A stretch of 15,293 nt of DNA from Gemmatimonadota bacterium (GTDB lineage: Bacteria > Gemmatimonadota > Gemmatimonadetes > Longimicrobiales > Gaopeijiaceae): the NCBI GenBank assembly GCA_041390125.1, contig JAWKQN010000033.1:1-15293 (forward strand). Direction: 5' to 3'. The position numbers were made by a program, and so were the translations under genes. Shown here in pieces: positions 7,184 to 13,405 of this stretch. Each line of letters begins with the position of its first letter. The stretch's first letter is position 1. The notes under the pieces are model-generated. The model saw only the letters and a program-made list of their open reading frames with translations. It did not search any database and was not told the origin of the DNA.

Positions 7184-8407
7184 GACGCTGTCCCCGATCG
7201 CGAACGCGGAGGTGGCTGCGGGAGACGGCGCGTTGAGCACGTGCACCACGCGTCCTTCACGGCGCAGGACGAAGTCGTCCACCAGCGCGCCGCCGGGGTC
7301 GAGCGCCATGGCCCGTACGCCGGCCGGCGCCTCTTCCAGGTGGTGCTCCTCGATGTCCGGGATCAGGCGCTGGAGCGCGCGCACGAACGCCGGCTTGGAC
7401 CACGAGCGCCACATCTCCCCCAGGCCGGTGCGCCAGTGCCGGCCGAACAGCCGCCACACACCGGGCCAGGCCAGGGACTCCCCCAGGTCGCGGACATCGA
7501 GGTCCGTGCGCCGATAGCCCTCCCGCGCGAAGCTGAACACGGCATTGGGACCGCACTCCACGCTGCCGTCGACGCGACGCGTGAAGTGCACCCCCAGGAA
7601 GGGGAAGGCAGGGTCGGGTACCGGATAGATGAGGTTGCGGCACAGCGACCGTGCCTCGGGCCGCAGGACGAAGTACTCGCCCCGGAACGGGACGATGCGG
7701 ACGCCGGGCTCCACGCCTGAAGCGGCCGCCAGACGGTCGCTGTGCAGGCCGGCGCACGCCACGCCGATCGTGCCGGCGACCTCGCCGGCGGGTCCGCTCG
7801 CCACCACCGCGGCGCCTCGGGTGATCAACGTCCGGACCTGGAAGCCCGTGTGGATCACCCCGCCGCGCTCGGCGATCCGCTCCGCCAGCCGCTTCGCCAC
7901 CGCGCCGTAGTCGGCGATCCCGGCCTCGGGGACGTGCAGCCCCTCCAGCCCGGCCACGTGCGGCTCCAACTCCCGCAGCTCGGGACCCGAGACCGGCCGG
8001 CAAGCGACGCCGTTGGCCTGTCCGCGCTCGAGGAGGGTCGCCAGGCGCGGGCGTTCGTGGGCGTCCGTGGCGACGATGACCTTGCCGCAGACCTCCCAGG
8101 GGAGGCCCTCCTCGGCACAGAAGCGCTCCATCAGGGCCTTGCCTGCGCGGCAGTTGCGGGCGCGCAACGATCCGGGCCGGTAGTAGATGCCGCTGTGCAG
8201 GACCCCGGAGTTGTGGCCGGTCTGGTGGCGCGCGACGCCAGGCTCCTTCTCGAGCAGGGTCACCCGACCGTCGGGGTGGCGCCCCAGCCAGCGCCAGGCG
8301 GTGGCCAGCCCGACGATGCCGCCGCCGACGACCAGGAGGTGCGGAGAGGCCAGGAAAGGGCTCCATTCCGGGGGGATCGGGGCGCCGGGGACGGGCCCGA
8401 CCGCCAC
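7166..8407 (-). CDS. lhgO: FAD-dependent L-2-hydroxyglutarate oxidase/dehydrogenase (LhgO-type)
   Basis: The product has 413 residues from the chosen start, close to the family's usual length of about 400-420. It belongs to the DAO-fold flavoproteins; LhgO oxidises L-2-hydroxyglutarate to 2-oxoglutarate and passes electrons to the quinone pool. The FAD-binding dinucleotide motif is LLVVGGGIVGLATAW (about 24-38), followed by the acidic strand end LLEKE (51-55). HQTGHNSGVLHSGIYY (61-76) is the strongly conserved LhgO signature, followed by PGS. Near the C-terminus GVRAMALDP and NAPSPAATSAFAIG match the family's second FAD-contact region. The start is uncertain: GTG at 8407 gives 20 residues before the FAD motif, behind only a weak ribosome site. 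ATGs at 8494 and 8668 would add arginine-rich, unconserved residues and intrude on the divergent promoter region. There is no signal peptide; membrane association would be peripheral. Close DAO-family oxidoreductases are alternatives, but the signature makes LhgO the best call. Confidence 0.9.
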   Translation of the reverse strand: MAVGPVPGAPIPPEWSPFLASPHLLVVGGGIVGLATAWRWLGRHPDGRVTLLEKEPGVARHQTGHNSGVLHSGIYYRPGSLRARNCRAGKALMERFCAEEGLPWEVCGKVIVATDAHERPRLATLLERGQANGVACRPVSGPELRELEPHVAGLEGLHVPEAGIADYGAVAKRLAERIAERGGVIHTGFQVRTLITRGAAVVASGPAGEVAGTIGVACAGLHSDRLAAASGVEPGVRIVPFRGEYFVLRPEARSLCRNLIYPVPDPAFPFLGVHFTRRVDGSVECGPNAVFSFAREGYRRTDLDVRDLGESLAWPGVWRLFGRHWRTGLGEMWRSWSKPAFVRALQRLIPDIEEHHLEEAPAGVRAMALDPGGALVDDFVLRREGRVVHVLNAPSPAATSAFAIGDSVVEAAS

Positions 8408-8626
8408 GATACTGCCGCCCGGGTCGGCCGCAAGGCGCCCGACCCTCCGACGGTCCGGCCGGGACCGGATGGCGCCTCCGCGGGGGCCGGGCATGGAGCC
8501 TGCCCGACCCGCGGGCATCGGGATGGGGGCCTCCCCGCCCTCCCGGGGTCGGGCGCCTGTCCTATGGACCGGCCCCCGGCGACACCCATGCACGAACACG
8601 GGGCGATGCGAACTCCGGAAGGCACG
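8408..8626. promoter_or_regulatory. divergent promoter region between lhgO-like and sigma factor genes, with repeated GGGTCGG motif
   Basis: These 219 bases contain four copies of a GGGTCGG core: plus orientation at 8421-8427 and 8546-8552, and reversed (CCGACCC) at 8439-8445 and 8504-8510. Three of the four extend to a shared 9-mer, GGGTCGGGC or its complement GCCCGACCC. The first two form a 7-bp inverted repeat with an 11-base loop. A separate hairpin, CGGTCC (8451-8456) with GGACCG (8462-8467), lies between the copies. A TATGGA at 8563-8568 could be a -10-like element for the sigma gene, but no -35 is convincing. Confidence 0.4.
8617..8622 (+). promoter_or_regulatory. ribosome binding site favouring the third in-frame ATG of the sigma factor
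   Basis: GGAAGG precedes the ATG at 8627 by 4 bases. The earlier in-frame ATGs at 8588 and 8606 have no comparable purine-rich site and would add only unconserved residues. Confidence 0.6.
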
Positions 8627-9163
8627 ATGACACCCACCGAGCTCGAAGCGCAGCTCCGCTGGCTCCACAAGGAGAGCTGGGGATGGGCGCTACAGTGCTG
8701 CGGTCGGGTGGAACCCGATGCCGAGGACGTGCTCCAGACCGCCTATCTGAAGGTCGTGTCGGGTAGCGCGCGCTTCGCGGGTCGCTCCGCGTTCAAGACC
8801 TGGCTGTTCGGCGTGATCCGCCGGACGGCGTTGGAGCACCACCGCCGCACGAAGTCGCTAGACAGGCGCGCCGAGCGCTTCGCTGCGGAGGAGGGCAGGA
8901 TCGAGGCACCGGATCATCCGGAGCGTGACCTGTTGAGAGCGGAGGACGGACGCGCGCTGGCCGCCGCGCTGGAGCTCCTGTCGGAACGGCAACGCGAGGT
9001 GCTGCACCTGGTGTTCTACCAGGATCTCACGATCGCGGAAGCCGCAGAGGTGATGGAGGTCGGTCTGGGTTCGGCCCGGACGCACTACGAGCGGGGGAAG
9101 GCGCGTCTGCGCACCCTCCTCCAGGAGAATGAGGCACATGAGCGACCCGCTGCGGGACAGTGA
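8627..9163 (+). CDS. ECF-like RNA polymerase sigma factor (sigma-70 family)
   Basis: The product has 178 residues, typical for a group 4 (ECF) sigma factor. Region 2 covers about 5-75, with the core-binding motif DAEDVLQTAYLKV (31-43) and the region 2.3/2.4 segment FKTWLFGVIRRTALEHHRR, which would recognise the -10 element. A short linker precedes region 4 (about 112-165), with LLSERQREVLHLVFYQDLTIAEAA and the recognition helix around GSARTHYERGKARL for the -35. No region 1.1 or 3 is present. The start at 8627 is supported by GGAAGG four bases upstream. The next gene starts inside this gene's 3' end (26-base overlap) and encodes a single-pass membrane protein, the usual position of an anti-sigma factor. 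ECF sigmas commonly drive their own operon; I could not identify a matching promoter pair. Confidence 0.92.
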   Translation: MTPTELEAQLRWLHKESWGWALQCCGRVEPDAEDVLQTAYLKVVSGSARFAGRSAFKTWLFGVIRRTALEHHRRTKSLDRRAERFAAEEGRIEAPDHPERDLLRAEDGRALAAALELLSERQREVLHLVFYQDLTIAEAAEVMEVGLGSARTHYERGKARLRTLLQENEAHERPAAGQ

Positions 9164-9551
9164 CCTGAGGGCACGCTTCCAGCGCCTGCGGAGCGAGGAG
9201 CGGGACGCCGCTCCCGACTTCGCGGCGATGATGGAGGACGTGCGGACCCGGACGACGGGCGGCGTGGGTCCCACGGCGCCGCGCCGGCACCGGATGCGGT
9301 GGTGGTGGGCGGGTGGGTCGCTGGTCGCGGCGGCCGCGGCGGCGGCGGTCCTCTGGGTGGGACCGGAGCTGCAGGCCGAGCGCGAGTTCGAGCGCACGGT
9401 GCGCGAGTACAGCCGCACGACCGCGGGGATGCGCCTGCCGACCGACGGTCTGCTGGACATGCCGGGTCTGGAGATCACACGCACGCTCCCCAACATCGGG
9501 AGCTTCGACTGGCCGGCCGCCCGCACCGGGGCCGGAGGAGATCGCTCGTGA
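9138..9551 (+). CDS. single-pass membrane protein, probable anti-sigma factor
   Basis: The product has 137 residues. The N-terminal part (about 1-50) is a charged, probably cytoplasmic helix (LRARFQRLRSEERDAAPDF). About 57-75 is one membrane helix (WAGGSLVAAAAAAAVLWVG). The remaining 60 residues would be periplasmic, with a conserved-looking segment TDGLLDMPGLEI. No zinc-binding HxxxCxxC is present, so it is not a ZAS-type anti-sigma. The call rests on architecture and on its place overlapping the end of the sigma gene by 26 bases. ATG 9138 is chosen over ATG 9129 because GGAG at 9124-9127 is too close to 9129 but spaced about 10 bases from 9138. The next gene overlaps its stop by 4 bases (GTGA), so sigma, this protein and the secreted protein form one translationally coupled set. 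No direct homology is recognised. Confidence 0.7.
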   Translation: MSDPLRDSDLRARFQRLRSEERDAAPDFAAMMEDVRTRTTGGVGPTAPRRHRMRWWWAGGSLVAAAAAAAVLWVGPELQAEREFERTVREYSRTTAGMRLPTDGLLDMPGLEITRTLPNIGSFDWPAARTGAGGDRS

Positions 9552-10006
9552 GCGCGAGGACGAGGGGACACTTCCTGTGGACGATGGTGGCGGTCGCGGC
9601 GTTCGCCGTGCCGACGTCTGCGCACGCGCAGTCGCCCACCACCGAGGAGAACCCGCTGGCGGAGGTGCTCTTCGAGCCCGAGCTGGTCATGCGACACCGA
9701 CGCGCCATCGACCTGACGGACGAGCAGCGTGACGCCATCAGTCGGATGATCCAGGACCTGCAGGGTCGGATCGTGGGGCTGCAGTGGGAGCTGCTCGACG
9801 AGATGCAGTCGCTCGAAGAGATCCTGGATCGCCCTCGCATCGACCAGGACCGCGCGCTCGATCAGATGGAGCGCGTGTTGGAGACGGAGTCGCGGATCAA
9901 GCGGACGCACGTGGAGCTGCTGATCCGGATCAAGAACGTGTTGCGGCCCGAGCAGCAGGAGACGCTGGCGCGGCTGCGTTCATCGGATGGGGGCGGCGGC
10001 GCCTGA
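9548..10006 (+). CDS. secreted Spy/CpxP-like periplasmic protein (possible envelope or metal sensor of the sigma system)
   Basis: The product has 152 residues. A signal peptide (about 1-28, cleavage likely after AHA at 25-27 or AQ) is followed by a highly helical, charged mature domain. It has two LTxxQ-like motifs, LTDEQ (56-60) and LRPEQ (132-136), bracketing long helices; this is the layout of the Spy/CpxP/CnrX fold, a helical hairpin that acts as periplasmic chaperone or stress sensor. Translation starts at GTG overlapping the preceding TGA. The order sigma, membrane protein, CpxP-like protein recalls the cnr-type system of Cupriavidus (CnrH, CnrY, CnrX), where the periplasmic protein signals through the anti-sigma. 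Only two histidines (50 and 121) are in the mature part and the CnrX metal ligands cannot be matched by eye, so metal sensing is not claimed. The glycine-rich tail (147-151) is probably disordered. Confidence 0.75.
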   Translation: MSARTRGHFLWTMVAVAAFAVPTSAHAQSPTTEENPLAEVLFEPELVMRHRRAIDLTDEQRDAISRMIQDLQGRIVGLQWELLDEMQSLEEILDRPRIDQDRALDQMERVLETESRIKRTHVELLIRIKNVLRPEQQETLARLRSSDGGGGA

Positions 10007-10040
10007 GCGCGTCGGGCCGTCCCGAAGGGAGAGAACGAGC

Positions 10041-11138
10041 ATGATGCGACACACCAGGACCTGGATGGCTCTGGCGTTCCTGAGCGGAGCGCTGGTGGCC
10101 TGTGACACGGGTACGGGCCCGGGCAGCCTGGCGGAGTTCGACGCCGAGGCCGCCCTGGAGGACTATCGGACGCTGGACCGGGTGTTGGGATCGGAGGGCT
10201 GGAAGGGGTTCCTGGCCATGGGCGGCGCCGTCTCGATGGAGACGTTCGGCCCCGCCGTCGAGATCGCGCTGTCGGCTCCGCGCGACCTGCGCGGTCTGCG
10301 GGACGGCCGCGGCGCCCGGGCGCTCGCCACCCGGCTCCTGGCCGCCGGTGCCCGGGAGCCGCACGCTGCCGCCGCGCCCGTGATCTCGCCGCAGAACCGC
10401 GGCACGACGTTCGTCTACGACGCGGCGTTGGATCGGTACGTCGCCGATCCGCAGCGCGCCGGCGCACCCGCCAACGGAGTGCGGTTCATCGTCTACCGCG
10501 AGCGCTCGGGTGGACGTCCCGATCCCGCGCAGGAGATCGGGCACGCCGACCTGATCGACGAAGGGGACGGGAGCAGCGTGGACATCGCCTTGCGCCTGGT
10601 GGTGGTCCAGGGCGACCGGACCGTGCTCGACTACCGCACCACCTTGGACGAGGATGGCGCCGACGGCAGCATCACCGTGAGCGGCTTCGTGCGGGACGAC
10701 AACGACCGCCTCGACTTCGACATCGCGGCCCGAGGGTCGGAGCGGCCGGACCGCTCCGCGCTCGACGTCGAGTTCAGCATGGGCGTGGACAACCGCGACT
10801 TCGAGATCGTGGGCGCGGTGAGCGGCGCCGAGGAGGGGCGCTCGGAGAGCGGGGACATCGACGTCCAGGTCCGCCACGGGCGCGAATCGCTGCGGGTGGA
10901 CCTCACCGGGACGGGGACCTCCATCTCCGGCACGGTCTACCTGAACGGAGACACGTTCGCCACCGTCAGCGGAGATCCCGACGCGCCCACCTTCACGTCC
11001 GGGGACGGCGACCCGCTGACGCAACCCGAGCTGCTGGTGCTCTACCGGGTCGTGGACGTGGTGGAGGACGTCTTCGACCTGTTCGAGGATCTGCTCGACC
11101 CGGTGGACGAGATCGTCCTCCTGGCGGTGATCCTCTGA
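10041..11138 (+). CDS. lipoprotein of unknown function
   Basis: The product has 365 residues. The start has a short basic N-terminus, a hydrophobic stretch and the lipobox ALVAC with Cys21 as lipidation site. About 120-330 is rich in short alternating polar/hydrophobic stretches with many Asp, Gly and Thr (for example GTSISGTVYLNGDTFATVSG), suggesting beta structure. About 332-365 is a distinctive hydrophobic and acidic segment (VVDVVEDVFDLFEDLLDPV, ending EIVLLAVIL) likely to form an amphipathic helix. I do not recognise the family. The ATG at 10041 follows GGGAGAG by about 8 bases; ATG 10044 is a minor alternative. The gene begins 34 bases after the CpxP-like gene on the same strand, so it is probably the fourth gene of the sigma operon and ends at a strong hairpin. 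Envelope location is well supported; function is unknown. Confidence 0.85.
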   Translation: MMRHTRTWMALAFLSGALVACDTGTGPGSLAEFDAEAALEDYRTLDRVLGSEGWKGFLAMGGAVSMETFGPAVEIALSAPRDLRGLRDGRGARALATRLLAAGAREPHAAAAPVISPQNRGTTFVYDAALDRYVADPQRAGAPANGVRFIVYRERSGGRPDPAQEIGHADLIDEGDGSSVDIALRLVVVQGDRTVLDYRTTLDEDGADGSITVSGFVRDDNDRLDFDIAARGSERPDRSALDVEFSMGVDNRDFEIVGAVSGAEEGRSESGDIDVQVRHGRESLRVDLTGTGTSISGTVYLNGDTFATVSGDPDAPTFTSGDGDPLTQPELLVLYRVVDVVEDVFDLFEDLLDPVDEIVLLAVIL

Positions 11139-11143
11139 TCGTC

Positions 11144-11178
11144 GGGGCCGGGGGCCGGTAGGTGCCGGCCCCCGCCCC
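11144..11178 (+). terminator. strong GC hairpin after the lipoprotein gene
   Basis: CGGGGGCCGG (11149-11158) pairs perfectly with CCGGCCCCCG (11165-11174) across a 6-base loop. The stem continues with GGGG (11144-11147) against CCCC (11175-11178) if C11148 is bulged, about 14 pairs in all. It begins 6 bases after the stop. There is no T-tract, so it may pause or stop transcription with Rho, or stabilise the upstream mRNA end. Confidence 0.6.
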
Positions 11179-11228
11179 TGGCCCGAACCCTGCATTTGCA
11201 CGGCAAGAACCCGAGAAGGAGCGTTTCG

Positions 11229-11846
11229 ATGTCGACTCCCCCGGTCCGCCTGGCGGCGGCCCTGTGCGCCCTGGGCGCCTTCGTCCTGCCGGCCCATCTG
11301 GTCGGCCAGAGCTCCACCACGCGCGGCTTGAGCCTGGGCTTCGCGCTGGAGGGCGCCAGCCTCAGCGTCGAGGGTGGCGATCCGTCGGGCGGGGGAGGGG
11401 CGGGGCTTCGCGTCGGCTACGGGTTCAACCGCATCGTGACGGTGTTCTTCGGCGTGGACGGCAACGCCATCGACGTGCAGGACGAGGACGCCCCCAACGG
11501 GGACTGGAAGATGGCGCACGTGGATCTGGGCGCCCGCTTCCACTTCGCCAACACGCTGCGTAGCTGGGTGCCGTACCTGGAGGCGGCGCTGACCGCCCGC
11601 GCGGTGTCCTTGGCGGACGCCGTGGTGGGCAACCAGACGGTTGGGGACCTCAGCTTCAACGGCGGCGCCTTCACGGCCGGCGGCGGCATCGCCTTCTACT
11701 TCAGCGAAGCCGTCGCGCTGGACGTGGAGCTTCTCGTGAGCGCGGGCGAGTTCACGTCCATCTCCGTCGACGCCGGGACCCTCAACATCCCCGACATCGA
11801 CGCCGCCTCGAGCCGTCTGCGGCTGGGACTGAACTGGTGGCCGTGA
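11229..11846 (+). CDS. small outer-membrane beta-barrel protein
   Basis: The product has 205 residues. A signal peptide covers about 1-26 (hydrophobic LAAALCALGAFVL, cleavage near VGQ/SS). The rest shows alternating amphipathic strands typical of an 8-stranded barrel, such as GLSLGFALEGASLSV, AGLRVGYGFNRIVTVFFGVDG, AHVDLGARFHF, and a final strand SSRLRLGLNWWP ending in aromatic residues, the kind of C-terminus used for BAM-dependent insertion. It resembles the OmpA-like/OmpW-like 'outer membrane beta-barrel' families in size, but I cannot place it in one. The ATG at 11229 has AAGGAG about 7 bases upstream (11216-11221). It is 90 bases downstream of the lipoprotein, across a strong hairpin, so it may have its own promoter or receive read-through from the sigma operon. 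The function (porin, adhesin or structural) cannot be told from sequence. Confidence 0.8.
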   Translation: MSTPPVRLAAALCALGAFVLPAHLVGQSSTTRGLSLGFALEGASLSVEGGDPSGGGGAGLRVGYGFNRIVTVFFGVDGNAIDVQDEDAPNGDWKMAHVDLGARFHFANTLRSWVPYLEAALTARAVSLADAVVGNQTVGDLSFNGGAFTAGGGIAFYFSEAVALDVELLVSAGEFTSISVDAGTLNIPDIDAASSRLRLGLNWWP

Positions 11847-11876
11847 CGCGTCCGTAGTGCTGCGGATGGCGGGCTC

Positions 11877-11900
11877 GTCGCGAGGCCCTAGCTTCGCGAC
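11877..11900. repeat. 7-bp inverted repeat directly abutting a start codon
   Basis: GTCGCGA (11877-11883) and TCGCGAC (11894-11900) are perfect reverse complements separated by 10 bases; the ATG of the next gene is at 11901. There is no Shine-Dalgarno sequence here. The spacer includes TAGCTT (11889-11894), which could be a -10 element of a leaderless transcript. The repeat could be an operator or an RNA hairpin limiting translation. Confidence 0.5.
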
Positions 11901-12620
11901 ATGCCGGGCTTCGTCCACTACATCCCCATCCTGACCACCGCGATCGCGATCCCGTTCGCGATCACGTTGTTCAGGCACTGGTCCGCGCGGGGCGGCCCGC
12001 ACGTCCTGTGGTGGGCGTTCGGCGTGGCGCTTTACGGCGTGGGCACGTTCGTCGAGGCGTCCGTCACGCTCTTCGGCTGGTCCCCGGGGCTCTTCCGCGC
12101 CTGGTACATCGCCGGAGCGCTGCTCGGCGGCGCGCCGCTGGCGCAGGGCACCGTCTACCTGCTCTTCGGAAGGCGCTTCGCGCACACCACCGCGGTGCTG
12201 CTCCTTTGCGTCGTGGTGGTCGCCGGCACGTGCGTCCTGCTCACCCCGCTGGATCTTGCCCGGGTCGAGCCCCACCGCCTCACCGGCCAGGTCATGGAGT
12301 GGCAGTGGGTGCGCCGTTTCAGCCCCTTCATCAACATCTACGCGTTCCTCTTCCTGGTGGGAGGCGCCGTCCTGTCGGCCTGGCGGTACCGCGCGCGGCC
12401 GGAGACGCGCCACCGCTTCGTGGGGAACGTCCTGATCGCCGTGGGCGCGCTCCTTCCCGGCATCGGCGGCACCGCCACCCGGATGGGGCACACGGAGGCG
12501 CTGTACGTCGCGGAGCTGCTGGGGCTCATCCTCATCCAGGCGGGCTACCGCGCGGTCGTGCAGGGACCCACACACCGGGCGGTGACCCGAGGCGCCGAAC
12601 CGGCCCGGGCCCAGGGGTGA
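11901..12620 (+). CDS. seven-helix membrane protein of unknown function
   Basis: The product has 239 residues with about seven hydrophobic helices, near 7-24, 34-54, 66-88, 95-115, 142-163, 173-192 and 203-221, and a polar, arginine-containing tail. There is no signal peptide and no catalytic motif I can name. The arrangement resembles the 7-helix sensor region of some membrane kinases without any output domain, but I would not assign that function. The fifth helix is preceded by VMEWQWVRRFSPFINIYAF. The ATG at 11901 is the first codon of the conserved hydrophobic region and lacks a ribosome binding site; a 7-bp inverted repeat ends at the base before it. The upstream barrel gene ends 54 bases earlier on the same strand, and two hairpins follow before the Rieske gene, so it is probably its own unit or the tail of the previous one. 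Confidence 0.75.
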   Translation: MPGFVHYIPILTTAIAIPFAITLFRHWSARGGPHVLWWAFGVALYGVGTFVEASVTLFGWSPGLFRAWYIAGALLGGAPLAQGTVYLLFGRRFAHTTAVLLLCVVVVAGTCVLLTPLDLARVEPHRLTGQVMEWQWVRRFSPFINIYAFLFLVGGAVLSAWRYRARPETRHRFVGNVLIAVGALLPGIGGTATRMGHTEALYVAELLGLILIQAGYRAVVQGPTHRAVTRGAEPARAQG

Positions 12621-12648
12621 TCGGGCTCCAGGGCCCGGACGAGCCGAG

Positions 12649-12670
12649 CGGTCGCGCGGTGGAGCGACCG
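12649..12670 (+). terminator. hairpin 1 downstream of the seven-helix protein gene
   Basis: CGGTCGC (12649-12655) and GCGACCG (12664-12670) are perfect reverse complements with an 8-base loop, 28 bases after the stop codon. There is no T-tract. Confidence 0.4.
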
Positions 12671-12693
12671 TGCAGGATGGAGGACGGGGGGCT

Positions 12694-12723
12694 GCCGGGC
12701 TCGAGACGGGTGGTCGAGCCGGC
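12694..12723 (+). terminator. hairpin 2 downstream of the seven-helix protein gene
   Basis: CTCGA (12700-12704) pairs with TCGAG (12714-12718), and GCCGG (12694-12698) with CCGGC (12719-12723) if G12699 is bulged: a 10-bp stem with a 9-base loop. With hairpin 1 it probably insulates the Rieske/cytochrome b operon from upstream transcription. Confidence 0.45.
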
Positions 12724-12806
12724 GAGGGCCGGCGCCGGGAGGCCGAACACGGGTGAGCCGCACGGCCCGCCGCGTCCGTTGGCTGGCTCCACGGCCCCAC
12801 GCCCCG

Positions 12807-12812
12807 TATTCT
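12807..12812 (+). promoter_or_regulatory. candidate -10 element of the Rieske/cytochrome b operon
   Basis: TATTCT is the most AT-rich hexamer in a GC-rich 233-base gap and lies 41 bases before the Rieske ATG. No good -35 sits 16-18 bases upstream (TTGGCT at 12779-12784 is too far), so it remains a suggestion. Apart from the hairpins upstream, nothing else is seen in this gap. Confidence 0.35.
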
Positions 12813-12853
12813 ACGTCGGTTTTCGATCCACCTCGTAGGACAGCACCGGTTTC

Positions 12854-13405
12854 ATGACAGATCATTCCCCTCCTCCCGACCCGCAGCCGCGACGCGGCTT
12901 CCTGGCCGGGGTGGCCGCAATGGTGGCCGCTGGACTGGCCGGCCTCGCGGCGGTCGTTCCCGGTGCCGCCGTGTTCCTGGACCCGCTACGCCGGGGCCGG
13001 GACGACCCCGATCTCCTCTACGTGACCCGCGTGGCCGCCGTCCCCGACGACGGTGTGCCCAAGAAGTTCACGGTGACGGCGGACCGGGTCGACGCGTGGA
13101 ACACCTACCGCAACACGCCCGTGGGCGCCGTCTACCTGCGGCGCGACGATCAGGGTCAGGTGATGGCGCTGAACGTCGTCTGTCCGCACGCGGGCTGCTT
13201 CGTCGGCGTGGCTGCGGACCGCACGCGGTTCGCCTGCCCGTGTCACAAGAGCAGCTTCGACCTCGACGGCACCATCAACGACCCCGCGAGCCCCAGCCCG
13301 CGGGACATGGACACGCTCGACGTCGAGATCCGGGCCGGTGAGGAGGTGTGGGTGCGCTTCCGCAATTTCCAGCCTGGGAAGAAGGAGAAGGTCCCCCTCG
13401 CATGA
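12854..13405 (+). CDS. Rieske [2Fe-2S] protein of a quinol:cytochrome c reductase (bc complex)
   Basis: The product has 183 residues. The N-terminus carries a twin-arginine signal-anchor, RRGFLAGVAAMVAAGLAGLAA (starting at 13), as expected for Rieske proteins, which are folded with their cluster before Tat export and stay anchored. The cluster-binding domain (about 55-172) has box 1 CPHAGC (Cys110, His112 as ligands; Cys115 for the disulfide) and box 2 CPCHKSSFD (Cys128, His131 as ligands; Cys130 for the disulfide). All six key residues are present. It takes the first electron from quinol at the Qo site and passes it to a c-type haem. The stop overlaps the cytochrome b start (ATGA), so the two are translationally coupled. 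The nearest purine-rich site (AGGA, 12837-12840) is about 13 bases before the ATG, weak but acceptable. The mature domain lies on the outer face of the inner membrane. Confidence 0.95.
   Translation: MTDHSPPPDPQPRRGFLAGVAAMVAAGLAGLAAVVPGAAVFLDPLRRGRDDPDLLYVTRVAAVPDDGVPKKFTVTADRVDAWNTYRNTPVGAVYLRRDDQGQVMALNVVCPHAGCFVGVAADRTRFACPCHKSSFDLDGTINDPASPSPRDMDTLDVEIRAGEEVWVRFRNFQPGKKEKVPLA

Noticed and set aside
8408..8668. Longer N-terminus for the LhgO-like protein (ATG at 8494 or 8668)
   Set aside because: The extension is arginine-rich, matches nothing in the family and would overlap the divergent sigma gene's control region and start; however, the GTG chosen is not well supported either.
9548..10006. 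Calling the CpxP-like protein a true nickel/cobalt sensor (CnrX)
   Set aside because: Only two histidines are in the mature protein and the CnrX ligand pattern cannot be matched by eye; the general fold is the most that can be supported.
9930..12800. 956-codon open frame on the minus strand opposite the lipoprotein, barrel and seven-helix genes
   Set aside because: Arg/Asp/His/Gln-rich shadow with no recognisable domain; the plus-strand genes have lipobox, signal peptide, barrel or membrane patterns and good ribosome sites.
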